Source: Panicum virgatum (taxonomy: Eukaryota > Streptophyta > Magnoliopsida > Poales > Poaceae). From it: a stretch of DNA of 64,000 nucleotides. The position numbers and the translations under genes were made by a program. Numbering within the stretch: position 1 is the first letter of the stretch; each line of letters opens with the position of its first letter. This document shows, one piece after another, positions 48,717 through 59,418 of this stretch. Where the stretch lies: NCBI RefSeq assembly GCF_016808335.1, contig NC_053140.1:32728586-32792585 (forward strand). Direction: 5' to 3'. A model generated the notes under the pieces. It saw only the letters and a program-made list of their open reading frames with translations, ran no database searches and was not told where the DNA came from.

Positions 48717-51700
48717 CCGGAGTTCAAGCTGACTCCCTCTCGCCCATTCTCCGGAGTGGGCCCACATCCGGTGTTCCCTCTGGGGAGCATCACTCTGCCG
48801 GTTACGTTCGGTACCGAGGAGAACTTCCGCACAGAGAGCGTCCAGTTCGATGTTGCGGAGGCGAACCTCCCGTTCAATGCCATCATTGGCAGGCCGGCTC
48901 TCTACTGCTTCATGGCCATTGCCCATTACGGGTATTTGGTCCTGAAGATGCCTTCCCTTGCCGGTGTCCTCACCGTGCGGGGTGACCGCACCGCCGCCGT
49001 CGCTGCAGTTGAGAAACTGCATGCTCTGGCAGTAGAGGCTGCACGTTCCGAGGGGGACCCATCCACCTCGCGAGCCAGGGCGCCTGCAAAGGCACCTAAG
49101 GTTCAGCCGTCTGATTCGGATAATGTACCCGTGAAGATCGTGCAGATCGGAGTGGACTCCTCCAGGACCACCCGCATCGCGGGAAACCTGGAGGAGAAAT
49201 AGGAAGATGCGCTCATCACTTTCCTCCGGGCAAATGTGGACATGTTCGACTGGGAACCGTCACAGATGCCCGGGATCCCCAGGGAAGTGATCGAGCACCA
49301 TCTGAGGATCTACCCCGACTCCATGCCGGTACACCAGAAACCTCGGAAGCAGTCCGTGGAGCGGCAAAACTTCATCCGTGAAAAAGTCCGCAAGCTGCTA
49401 CACGCTGGCTTCATCGAGGAGGTCCACCAGCCCGATTGGTTGGCCAACCCGGTCGTCGCCCCAAGGGCCAACGGGAAGCTTTGGATGTGCATCGACTACA
49501 CCAGCCTCAACAAGGCATGTCCTAGAGACCCCTATCCTCTTCCACGTATCGATCAGATTGTGGACTCCACCTCCGGGTGTGACCTTTTGTCTTTCCTAGA
49601 TGCATACTCTGGTTTCCACTAGATTCAGATGTCTAGAGAGGAAAGGAAACATACTGCTTTTGTAACAGTGGATGGACTTTATTGCTATATTGTCATGCCA
49701 TATGGTCTACGGAATGCCTAACCCACGTTTGTGCGAGCTATGAACAAAACTTTCTGTAATCTAGTTAGAGATATAGTTGAGGTGTATGTCGATGATATTG
49801 TAGTCAAGACTAAGGTAGGGTCAACACTAGTTGAGGACCTATCCCTCGTCTTCGACCGACTGCGCGCCACGTGCACGAAGCTGAATCCCGAGAAGTGCGT
49901 TTTCGGTGTCTCGGCAGGGAAGCTGCTGGGTTTCCTGGTCTCACATCGAGGCAAACCCAGCCAAGATCAAGGCGATCGAGGCGATGAGGCCTCTTGGCCG
50001 CATCAAGGACGTCAAAAAGCTTACTAGATCTCTGGCCACTCTTAGCCGCTTCATTTCGAGGCTAGCTGAGAGGGCCCTCCCCTTCTTCAAACTATTGAGG
50101 AGGTCCGGTCCATTCTCCTGGACTGAAGAGGCTGAACAAGCCTTCCAGGAACTGAAGCAGCACCTCACCTCACAGCCAGAATTGGTGGCTCCTGAGCTAG
50201 GTGAGATGTTGTTTTTGTATTTTGCTGCGTCTGCAGAGGCGGTCAGCATAGTGCTGGTCGCCGAGATGACGGAGCAAGCTCACCAGGGGGACACCAGGGT
50301 CTCCCCGGCCAAGGATGGTGAGCCGGACCATGGACATGGGGGTCCGGCAGCCCCTCCTCTGCCTGAAGGTCCGGACCCCGGACAAGGGGGTCCGGAGGAG
50401 CCTCGACCCAGTAGGAACCCAGAACCGCTGGGGGCCCAAGGACCTGATGTGGTGGACAAGGGCGAGCCGGACCATCCAGAAGCCAGTCTACTACGTCAGC
50501 GAAGTCCTCCACGAGGCAAAGGCCAGGTATCTTGAGACGCATAAGCTTATCTATGCCATACTTATTACGTCCAGGAAACTGCGCCACTATTTTCAGGCAC
50601 ACAGAGTTGTCGTAGTGACCTCTTATCCGCTAAGAGCGATCTTGCACAACTCCACGGGCAACATCGACCCAAACGGAGATCATCTGAAGTACATGGTGCA
50701 CCTTGAGTTCAAGGACACCAACAACATGGCAGAATACGAAGCTTTGATCTTTGACCCGACTCAAGCCCTATCTCTGGGGGTTCGGCAGCTCCTGGTGAAG
50801 GGAGATTCTCAGCCAATCATCAAGCAGGTCCTAGGGGATTGCAGATGCAACAATCCCTAGCTCGCGGCATATCTCATTCACATGAGGAAGCTCGAGAAGG
50901 ACTTCGATGCCTTGGAACTGCAACATGTTCCCCGCGAATTCAACTCAGCAGTAGATGATCTCTCCGCGAGAGCATCTACCTGGGCATCCGTGCCCGAGAG
51001 CATCTTCGAAAGACGGTTGCTGAGACCTACCACCCAGCCTGCCGAACTGGGTGAAGGGGATCAAGCTAGCACCTCGAAGCTAGCGGTCCCGGCGGCATTC
51101 CATCCGTGCGGCCCGCCCTGGGTTGTGTGCTCTGTTGAGGACCCTGTAGACCTCATAGAGCCACTCCCACCTGCTCAGGGAGGTCCCGATGCATGGATCT
51201 CCGAAATCCGGGACTACCTGAAAGACAATATCCTTCCTGATGACGATGTGTCCGCTGAGCGCATAGTACAATTGGCTAAACGCTACACGATGGTAGAAGG
51301 GGATCTCTACTGCCGTGGCGCCAATGGTGTCCTCATGCGGTGCATTTCCCAGGAATAGGGCCACGAGTTGCTCGCGGAGATCCATGGAGGCGAGTGTGGA
51401 AGTCATTCCTCATCTCGCACGCTTGTTGGTAAGGCCTTTCGCCATGACTTCTACTGGCGGACAGCACTCCAGGATGCGGCTGAGTTGGTTAGGTCCTGCA
51501 AAGCATGCCAGTTCCATGCAAAGCAAATACACACACCGGCTCAAGCTCTGCAAATGATCCCACCCTCATGGCCATTCGCCGTATGCGGCGTGGATATCCT
51601 GGGGCCGTTCCCCCGGGCCGTCGGCGGGTACCGGTTCCTCTACGTCGCCATTGACAAATTCACAAAATGGCCGGAGGTTACCCCTGTGGTGAACATCACC

Positions 51701-52427
51701 AAAAAGTCAGCAGTCGCATTCCTCAAGTTCATTGTGTGCATATTTAGCGTCCCAAACTGCATCATCGCGGACAACGTGACCCAGTTCAAAAGCAGACTCT
51801 TCCAAGAGTACTGCGAGGACATCGTCATCCAGCTATGCTTTGCGTCTGTGGCACATCCCCGTAGCAATGGACAGGTCGAGAGAGAGAATGCAGAGGTCCT
51901 TAGGGGACTCAAGACCTGCACCTATAACTGCTTGAAGAGCATGGTGCAAACTAGGTTGATGAGCTTCCGTACGTACTATGGGGCAACCGGACCACACCCA
52001 GCCGAGCCACCGGGGAGACCCCATTCTTCCTGGTCTACGGGGCTGAAACATGCCTTCCCCCGGAAATTCACCTGGGCTCACCACAGGTCCAGGCTTTTGA
52101 CGAATCCATGTAGCAACAACTGCGGCGTGACGATGTGGACTTCGTTGACGAACGAAGGTGCGAGCAGCAATCCGAAATGCACGCTACAACCAGGCGCTCA
52201 GGCGTTATCATCAACGGTTCGTGCACAGTAGGGAGCTCCGTGTTGGGGACCTCGTCCTAAGGCGGATCCTAAACCGAGCAGGGCTCCACAAATTCTCCCC
52301 CAGCTGGGAGGGTCCCTTCAAGGTTACAGAAGTATGCCGACCCGGATGCGTTCGCCTTGCCACAGAAGAAAGGGTGCCGCTACCCAACCCATGGAACATA
52401 GAGCATCTGCGTAAGTTTTACACTTAG
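48717..52427 (+). pseudogene. Tat gypsy Pol (protease, RT, RNase H, second RNase H, integrase), broken
   Basis: Protease-like VQFDVAEANLPFNAIIGRPAL is near 48840. Reverse transcriptase runs from about 49230 (IREKVRKLLHAGFIEEVHQP, CIDYTSLNKACPRDPYPLP, active-site YVDD at about 49787). RNase H follows, with a proline/glycine-rich insert (50280-50470), then a second RNase H (FKDTNNMAEYEALIF). Integrase shows an HHCC finger (EIHGGECGSH ... SCKACQ), core acidic residues in VDILGPFP, IIADN and NGQVERENAE, and a C-terminal LRVGDLVLRR ... WEGPFKVTEV ending at 52427. Stops include TAG 49201-49203, TAG 49621-49623, TAA about 49720, TAG about 50858 and TAG about 51356, plus frameshifts near 49950, 50300 and 52000. 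Dead. Confidence 0.88.
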
Positions 52428-53881
52428 ATAGAGCAGGAAATGAATTTTTCGTTTGTAATAAGATAGAATTAGCATGTGGTCCAGAGCGGTGGGGGTCCGT
52501 CCTCGTAAACCCGGCCTCTGGCATCCATCGCACCATCAGCTAGCATTAACGCGTGGCCCAGAGCGGTAGAGGTCCGCCCTCATAAACCCGGCATCTGGCA
52601 TCTATCGCGCAAGCCATGTATATCAAGTTGCAAAGGAAAGATTTGCTCCCAGTTCTGTCTTTGTGTCAAAATTTTATTTCGCATTTCGATTCTCGAGCTT
52701 TCTCCCTTTCTAACCCCCGCGCGGACTTTCACTTTTGTCGCTACAGCTAAGATCTGTATTGAGTTGCCAGACTGCCGTACAGGTCCGGACCCCCTTGCTG
52801 TTGGGAGAGGGGTCTGGACCCCTAGGGACCTGCTCTGGAGAGGGGGTGCTTGTTTCCTGGGGTGGTCCGGAGTCCTGTGTAGCCGCTTAGCCGGTTCCGT
52901 ACCCAAAGCCTACACACTCCACCACCCTGTAACGAGTGCTCTAGTACCCGGAGCTGGGTAATTAGGGGCCCGGACCTCGTTCTAGCTCAAGGGTTGGCTT
53001 ACAAAGTCCTACACGGCAGGTCTAGCTCCATATATCAAAGGATCGAGTATGACAGAATGGCCTCACCCACTGCTAGGGAGGGGTCCGGAACGTCGGAGCC
53101 AGGTCCGGTAAAGTCGTGTCTGTTTCCTGGAGTGGTCCGAAGCCCTATGTAGCGCCTTAGCCTGGTTCCGTACCCTAGGCCTACACACTCCACCACTCTG
53201 TAACAAGCATCGTGCTGCCTGGACCTGCGCATCCGGAGCTCCAGACCTCAAACTAGCTTGGGGGCCGGTTCAGAATAGGTCCCGCGGGCCTGCTACTAAG
53301 CTTTGACTTTGAGTGGTATGCAGGTTAGGCCTTGACTGGTGGTAGCTAGCCTCAGACCATTGAGCCTACCTACCAGGGGGTCCCGGCATCCACTTTAAGG
53401 CTTCATGCAGATCGAGGTCCAGTCTCAGTGGTAGACAGACTCAAACAACAGAGCCTGTCTCCCAGGGGGCCCGGAGCGTTCGCTTTGAGCCAGACACCAA
53501 GGATCGATTCTGCATGCGCCAAGCAGCTAAGTTGCAGTATCATTACTACCATCCCAGCGAGTTTGATTTTCCTCTCTGTAGTTTTTTTCTGCTATTCAGG
53601 GAATAAGGCGCTCGTTTGACTCACAATCTGTGCTACACCTATGCCCAAGAACACTTGTTCAACCTCATAGGGGGGTCCGGAGCGTCTTCTCGGCTCGGAT
53701 GGCAGATAGGTTCTAACAACTGAACCTATTTACCAGGGGGCCAGGGCACCGGGGTGCTGCACACCGCAACCAGAGCAACTGACAAATAGCTAAGTTGAAA
53801 TTTCTTGTGTTAAAATTTCAACAAGTACAATGTTTTTACATAACACAAAAAACAAAAGTTCACCTGCTGTGATGGTCTAGC
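52428..53881 (+). repeat. Repeat-rich spacer of the Tat element
   Basis: Direct repeats dominate: a pair of about 75 bp (GTGG(T/C)CCAGAGCGGT... at 52480 and 52553), a pair of about 300 bp built around GGTCCGGA and CCTACACACTCCACCA (52790-53010 and 53080-53270), and three diverged CC(A)GGGGG(T/G)CC units (about 53370, 53460, 53735). No ORF on plus. Such tandem-repeat spacers are common in Tat elements. Confidence 0.7.
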
Positions 53882-54536
53882 TCAGGAATCTGCAGGCTCC
53901 CGCTTGAAATAAGCGGCTACGAAGTCGACGACCTCCCGCACGCTTTGCCCAGTGGAGGCCTCCGTCTCCGCCACTGGACCATCGACGATGGGGGTTAGCG
54001 AGATGGCAGGGTCGTGGCTCCAGAGGCAGGTCAAAATGTACTCTACCACCATCTGGCATAGCTCGCGGCCCTCGGCTTCAAGGTGGCCAGCAAGGATCGG
54101 CTCCAGGCGCCGGAGTCTATCTGAAGAAGAGTTCAGCACCAGGAGGGCGTCAGCAATTGAAGCTAGCAGCTCCGCCACTTGGATTGGACTCATTCCAAGT
54201 GTCACCAGAGCTGAGCTTGCTTCGCTCGCCCAGTCGATGATTCGCTGGGCCCCCATGCGCTGGTCCTCCTGCAGCTTCCAAGCTACCTCCTAGACCGCCT
54301 CCTGCACCTGGGCATCCAGTGCCGCCTGAGCCGCCTCCAGCTGGCGGGCCTTCTCCTGGAGCAAGGCCTCCTTCCGCGCCACTGACTCCTTCAGGGTCTT
54401 TAGACACTCGCGCTGGCGCGAAAGGGCCTGCTCCTTGCTGGTGGTGAGGGATTCCCACCGTGCAAGGGACTTCCTCTCCCCCTCGAGCTCCATCTCGACA
54501 ACAGCCTGCTGGCTGGCGGTCTCCTACAGCTCCTGG

Positions 54537-55279
54537 TAGGGCTGGATATCAAGCCAGCTCGGCTCGTTATGGCTCGGCTCGTTATAGCTCGGCTCGTTAA
54601 CATATTGGCTCGGCTCGGCTCGTTATACTAACGAGCCAGCAGGCTAGCTCGGCTCGGCTCGTTAGCGAGCTCGAGCTAGCTTGTTTGGCTCACGAGCCAA
54701 TGTAGAGAGACAATATGAACACACATCATCACAGAGTATGGCTCGTTATAGCTCGTTATGGCTCGTTTGGCTCGTTCCAATTCTTGCTTCTTATGCTGCT
54801 CTTCTTACCCATTTTCCGGCATTGTTCCAATTCTTGCTTCTTATACAACTATTCTAACTCACTTTTTATATAAGCAACCTCTTGTTCATACCTTGAGCAG
54901 TCATAAAGCTGACTAAAATAGAACTGAATATATCTCATTTTGAACCTAGGGTCAAGGATTGTAGCAATAACCATGACATTGTTCTTCTCTTCCAAATATT
55001 TATCAAATTTGTTTAACATTGCAGCACCCATTTTTTCAAATATGGGTCATTAGAATTTTGTCTTTAACAATGCACCCATTTAAATTTGCTAGCTTCATAA
55101 TTAACTGGCTCGTTATGGCTCGCGAGCAGTTCATGAGCTGGCTCGAGCTGGCTCATTATAAAACGAGTTGGCTTGTTATAAAACGAGCTGGCTTGTTATA
55201 AAACGAGTCGAGCTCGAGCCGAGCCATTAACGAGCGAGTCGAGCGAGCTAGCGAGTTACGAGCTTTTCGTCCAGCCCTA
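54537..55279 (-). mobile_element. Non-autonomous hAT element, 743 bp, with 8-bp duplication
   Basis: The inverted ends are TAGGGCTGGA and its complement, with GCTCCTGG on both sides (54529-54536 and 55280-55287). Subterminal clusters of GGCTCG / CGAGCC are at 54555-54670 and 55105-55250. It contains a short remnant of a hAT transposase. Confidence 0.93.
54849..55031 (-). pseudogene. hAT transposase fragment
   Basis: A 60-residue minus-strand piece with MLNKFDKYLEEKNNVMVIAT and ILDPRFKMRYIQFYF, the part of BED-type hAT transposases within the RNase H-like region. The rest of the protein is absent, so it is only a relic in a non-autonomous element. Confidence 0.8.
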
Positions 55280-56234
55280 GCTCCTGGCGCCATTGATGCA
55301 GGGACTCGGAGAGTTTGTCGAGTTCCAGCTTGCGAGCCTCGAGTCCCTGGCTGTGAGACTCGAGCTCGGATCGCTGGGCTGCAAGTCTGGCCTCCTCCTT
55401 GGTAATTGCCTCCTCCCGCAGTGCCATGGCTTTCTCCCATCCCGCCGCCGCGAGCTCCCGGTCGAACACCTTCCGGAGCCCTTTCCTGTAGGACTCAAGG
55501 TCGGCCTCGAGCTCGGACCGGGCGGTGGCAGCACAGGAGGCTTCCGCCTTCGTGCGCTCCTCCAGGCGGATATGCCAATCGCCGAGGCACTGATGCTCAC
55601 TCTCTAGAGCTGCCCACTCCTGCCGGAATGCTGCCTTGGCGGTAGAGGTCGCCTCTTCTATCGTCCGCCGGACCCGGACCAGCACCTGGAGGAGGGGAAC
55701 CACATCCTCCTCTAGGGGACCCTGCAAGAGCCACCTACCAGAGACCACCTCCAGCTCTTCCTCTGTTGTAGGTTGGGAGCTGGGGGTGGGGACATCTGGC
55801 ACAGACATCGGGACCTCGGGTACCGAGGTGCTCGCCGTTGCCGCGCCCGCTGCCGCTGTGCTCGCCGTCACCAAGCTCGGTGCCAGCGCGTCTGCCGCCG
55901 TAGCCGGGGCCTCGAGGGCCACCGCATCGGGCGTTGCTACGCCTGGGCACTGGCGCATCTGCCACCGCCGTGCTGGGCGCCATCGGGTTAGCGGAGGTCG
56001 CCGCACCCGAGGCTCCCACATCCGTCGTTGCTTCCACTGTTGCCGCCGAGGCACCGGTCGCTTGGATCCCCGCTGACGAGCCAGCGGCGGCGAAAGAGCT
56101 GTCAGGTTGAGAGGCCCTGGCAAACAAAGAGAAGAAGCCCTTCAGCAAAAAGCGAAGCATCGGGAATAAGGGGAGTGAATGGAAGAACACTTACCCCGAA
56201 GCGCCGGGTCTCCAGCGTCCACGAAGGCTGGGCG

Positions 56235-56532
56235 TCTGCTGCTGCCGTGGCGGCGGTGGAGGCGCACCTCGTGGCTGCTGCAGCTGCCCAGGTGGTGGCG
56301 GTGGTGGCGGAGGCTGCTGCTGCTGCTGCTGCCGGGGAGAGGCACCTCCCGGTGGTGGTGGTGGCTGCTGTGGCAGCAGCAGAGGCGCACCTCGTTGCTG
56401 CTGCTGCTGTTGCCGCCAAGGAGAGGCACCTCCCGGCGGTGGTGGTGGCTGCCATGGCGGCGGCAGAGGCACACCTCGTGGCTGCTGCTACTGCCGGGGG
56501 GAGGCACCTCCTGGCGGTGGTGGTGGCGGCGC
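56235..56532. repeat. Minisatellite, units of about 80 bp rich in GCC/GGT triplets
   Basis: Three to four diverged units, each with GAGGC(G/A)CACCTCGTNGCTGCTGC and GAGAGGCACCTCCCGG(T/C)GG. It lies within the antisense ORF, where it codes Ala/Thr or Pro/Gln-rich low complexity depending on frame. Confidence 0.75.
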
Positions 56533-58183
56533 GGCTACTCCAGGGGTCTCGCGTGAGCCAGGGGCTGGGAGCTACCCTGGCCCGCGTCCTCAGCGGTCCT
56601 CTGTCGCTACGGTGCAACCTGCGCCGACTCACCTCCTCCGGCGATGCGCCAGAGCTGCTTTGGGCCTGGCTGGGACTGCTCACAGCGGAGCTACCAGCCA
56701 CGGCCTGCTTGCCCTTGGCAGAAGGGCCAGACCCCGCGGCGCTCGGGATGGCCTGTTCCTCGGACGCACCGGGGATCCGGATCCCACGGTCCGGGTCGCC
56801 CCCAGTTTGGCACGCTGCAAGCCCACCATCGTCGAGGGTCGGCAGAGTGGCCAGCACCGCAGCCCTCAGGCTCGAGTCCTCGCAGAGGGAAACGATGCCC
56901 TGAGGGAGGATCAGGTGCTCCGGGACGAAGATTTCCCCCATCACCGCCCGCACCAAGACCTCCAGGCCTTTCTGGATCAGATCGCTGTCCTCCCCGCGGT
57001 GGGTCCTGCTACAGTCTTGAGGCATGGTGAAGCTCCAGGCAGGACGCGGCTGCTGCTTCAAAGGGGTGATCCGGCGCTTCAGGAAGTCCCAGAGCACGTG
57101 CGGCGAGGTGAGGCCGCCCTCCGCCAACGTCTTGATCTTGTTTACCACGGGGCCAAGCGCCGGCGGCAGGGACGGCTTGGCCCTCCAGGACTGGCGGTCG
57201 GAGGCGGGTCCGTCGGTCGGCAGGGCGAGGCGCTAGTTGGCTTCGGTGGAGGCGATCACCCACTCCTTGCGCCAATCCTCCCACTTTCTGCAAGTAAGCC
57301 CGGGGATGTAGGGCGTCTGCAGATCGCTCCTCGTCTGGAAGTAGTATGCCCCCACTTCATCCTTGCCCTTCCCGGACTTCACCAGGACGAAGAAGTGGCA
57401 GAAGAGAATGACACAGGCTCGCTCCCCTACAAACATTTCACATAGGTGGACGAAGATCGATGTCATGAGGATGGAGTGGGGTGTGAGATGCTGGAGCTGG
57501 AGGCCGAAATCCTCCAGCAGCAGTAGGAAGAACGAAGAGATCGGCAGCCCCAAGCCGGTGGAAATGTGCGAAATAAACAGCACAAATTCCCCAGCGCGTA
57601 GATTGCTGAGGGGAACCGAGCCTGCTCGAATTCCCCAGGTAGTCTCCTGCGGACTCCACCCGAGCAGGCGGCGCACCATGTGTAACCGCGGTATGCGGTT
57701 CAGCCCTTTATGAAGCCTGATCCATCCGGCGCGCCCCGGAACCGTCGCTAGAAGCCAAGCGGCGCTCAAGCCTGGTGTTAGCCGCCCAGTCCATGACAAG
57801 GGGGCCCAGGCCCGCCTGTCAGTGTGGCGGAACCACCCAAAACTACTGGGCCCGGGTGCACTGATCTTCGTTGCTAAGCAACTCTGACCCAATTTGGCAC
57901 TCACCGGTAGTTCCTCGAGTGAAGCCTCGATAAAAGCCACGCTAATCCAGGATCAGCAGACAACACTCACACGAAGGTGAGCCCAGAGATTACAACACAA
58001 ACCATTTCATACATCTCAGAGTGATTCTAGCGGAAAGAAAAATTTATTACAAACCATGTTCAGGCTAGTGAAGTACTAAGGAGTTCCAACTCCTCAAATT
58101 ATTCAAGTCTCAAAGTTCAGCGGAAGCATTAAAAGATAACTAACGAAATAACGTGACGCATCGGTAAAGCCCATACGAATGCG

Positions 58184-58299
58184 TCACTCAGCGGGAGGGT
58201 GATTAGCACTAGCTGAAGGGCCATCCCACTCAACCGACCAACCCGGAGGCAGAGTACAAGGCCAAGTAAGACTCGCAAACAGATCTTCAAAGTTAGTAC
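58184..58299 (-). CDS. Exon 3 of the LTR-resident small ORF (chromovirus LTR)
   Basis: Acceptor TTTTTCAG then 116 nt in phase 1, coding TNFEDLFASLTWPCTLPPGW and SVEWDGPSASANHPPAE, stop TGA at 58184-58186. Joined to exon 2 across a GC-AG intron it gives ...SAQE-GTNFEDLF... in frame. The tail is Trp/Pro-rich and acidic. No known family. Confidence 0.6.
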
Positions 58300-59274
58300 C
58301 TGAAAAACAGTGCCACAAGCAAGGCTGAGTATACTAATACTCAGCAAGACTGACCCGTCTCCGGATATAACATAGTCCGATAACTAGACATGCAAGGCTT
58401 TTTGGTTGGTAGGGTTTGTTTGCCAAAAAAAATGCCGCTAAGTGTTGATCCTTACTTTCAGGTTTTACTTAGCCAGATTCTAGTGGAATTAACCATTCTA
58501 AATTTGCAACTAACTCTACTCAAACATGGTAGAGCAACCATTTAATCAACCAGCAGTATTATCATCATCCTGTTCCACTTGTTACTCTATGTGACCGAAA
58601 TCATTAAGCAATCTCATGCCGTGAGAGGCGGACGATTCCGAATCGACTTTCAACCTAGCCAGGGGAACCTAGACCACACGCATGGGGATTGACTTCGCTC
58701 CCGCCCACGCTACTTTTCCCCTTTCTTTCCAGTCCGTGGATCCGGCACACCCTCCCCGACTACAGAGTCCGACCACTCTGCACCCGTACGTCGCGACATA
58801 AAAATAAACCCTACTTCTAACAGGAGGGTGCGAGATCGTTCCACTCGCCAGTCCAATCAGGTACTTAAGCTTACCGATTACCATATTTCTCGGTATGTGG
58901 CTAGTACTTTCAAACGCTTAACAAAATGAGCCACACACCTCGACCTTAGCCATTTTTGACTATACCAGCGGGGTATCACAACTACACAACCCCGCCCGTT
59001 GTCCTTACATTTCAACAGGAAATAAAGTCAGTACATTTCCTATTTGCTCGCGAGAGGCAGGGAACCACTCGACTTCTACCGTGCCTATTTAGCATGGCAA
59101 CTAGTCGATAAAAAGATCCGGTATCACACATAGGTTCCTATGGATCATGTATCTAGGGTTTTCGATCAACGCCTAGAGAACTTAAATGCAGAAAACCAAC
59201 TGTTACCATACATTAGTAAATAGATAACAGAATGGTAATTCGGAAAAATAGTGGGATTATGCTCCGGGGCTTGC

Positions 59275-59418
59275 CTTCTTGGGCACTGTCAGGCAGAAAA
59301 ACTTCAGGGGCTTGGCCCAGGTCTTGAGACAAGTTAGTACAGTTCAGATTAATCTCCTGCTCCGCACGAGAGTCCGCGGGCACCAGTTCGTAGTCTCCGT
59401 CCGCGAGATTAACCGTTT
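59275..59418 (-). CDS. Exon 2 of the LTR-resident small ORF (chromovirus LTR)
   Basis: 144 nt on the minus strand between the acceptor TTGCATATAG and the GC donor AGAAG|GCAAGC, in phase 1 at both ends. It encodes ETVNLADGDYELVPADSR, a variable acidic middle and LPDSAQE. Phase fits exon 3 only if the GC donor is used. A plausible exon 1 donor (CCAGG|GTAGGT, near 61005) is also phase 1, but no start codon was found in that frame downstream of the TATA box. Confidence 0.55.

Larger units (their letters stand above)
41658..57822 (+). mobile_element. Tat-lineage Ty3/gypsy retrotransposon (5' LTR, gag-pol, antisense ORF), heavily nested
   Basis: The order on plus is LTR 41658-42788, primer site, gag, protease, reverse transcriptase, RNase H, a second RNase H, integrase (to 52427), a repeat-rich spacer, then a long ORF on the opposite strand. 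The double RNase H and the antisense ORF are features of the Tat group (RIRE2/Grande-like). The element is split by a solo LTR (43844-48320) and a hAT element (54537-55279) and cut by a chromovirus LTR at 57823. Its 3' LTR must lie beyond the window. Confidence 0.85.
53882..57822 (-). pseudogene. Antisense ORF of the Tat element (putative gypsy-type PF04195 domain), interrupted
   Basis: On the minus strand, from the cut at 57822 downwards: a conserved domain (FVLFISHISTGLGLPISSFF, LTPHSILMTSIFVHLCEMF, ACVILFCHFFVLVKSG, TCRKWEDWRKEWVIA), then a low-complexity Ala/Thr/Pro-rich middle with a minisatellite, a long coiled coil (EWAALESEHQCLGDWHIRLE ... LEARKLELDKLSESLHQW) and a C-terminal helical segment ending in REPADS at 53882. 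Its role in these elements is unproven. It is interrupted by a hAT insertion and, in frame across that insertion, TAG codons at about 54524 and 54292, besides frameshifts near 57230 and 56120. Confidence 0.72.
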
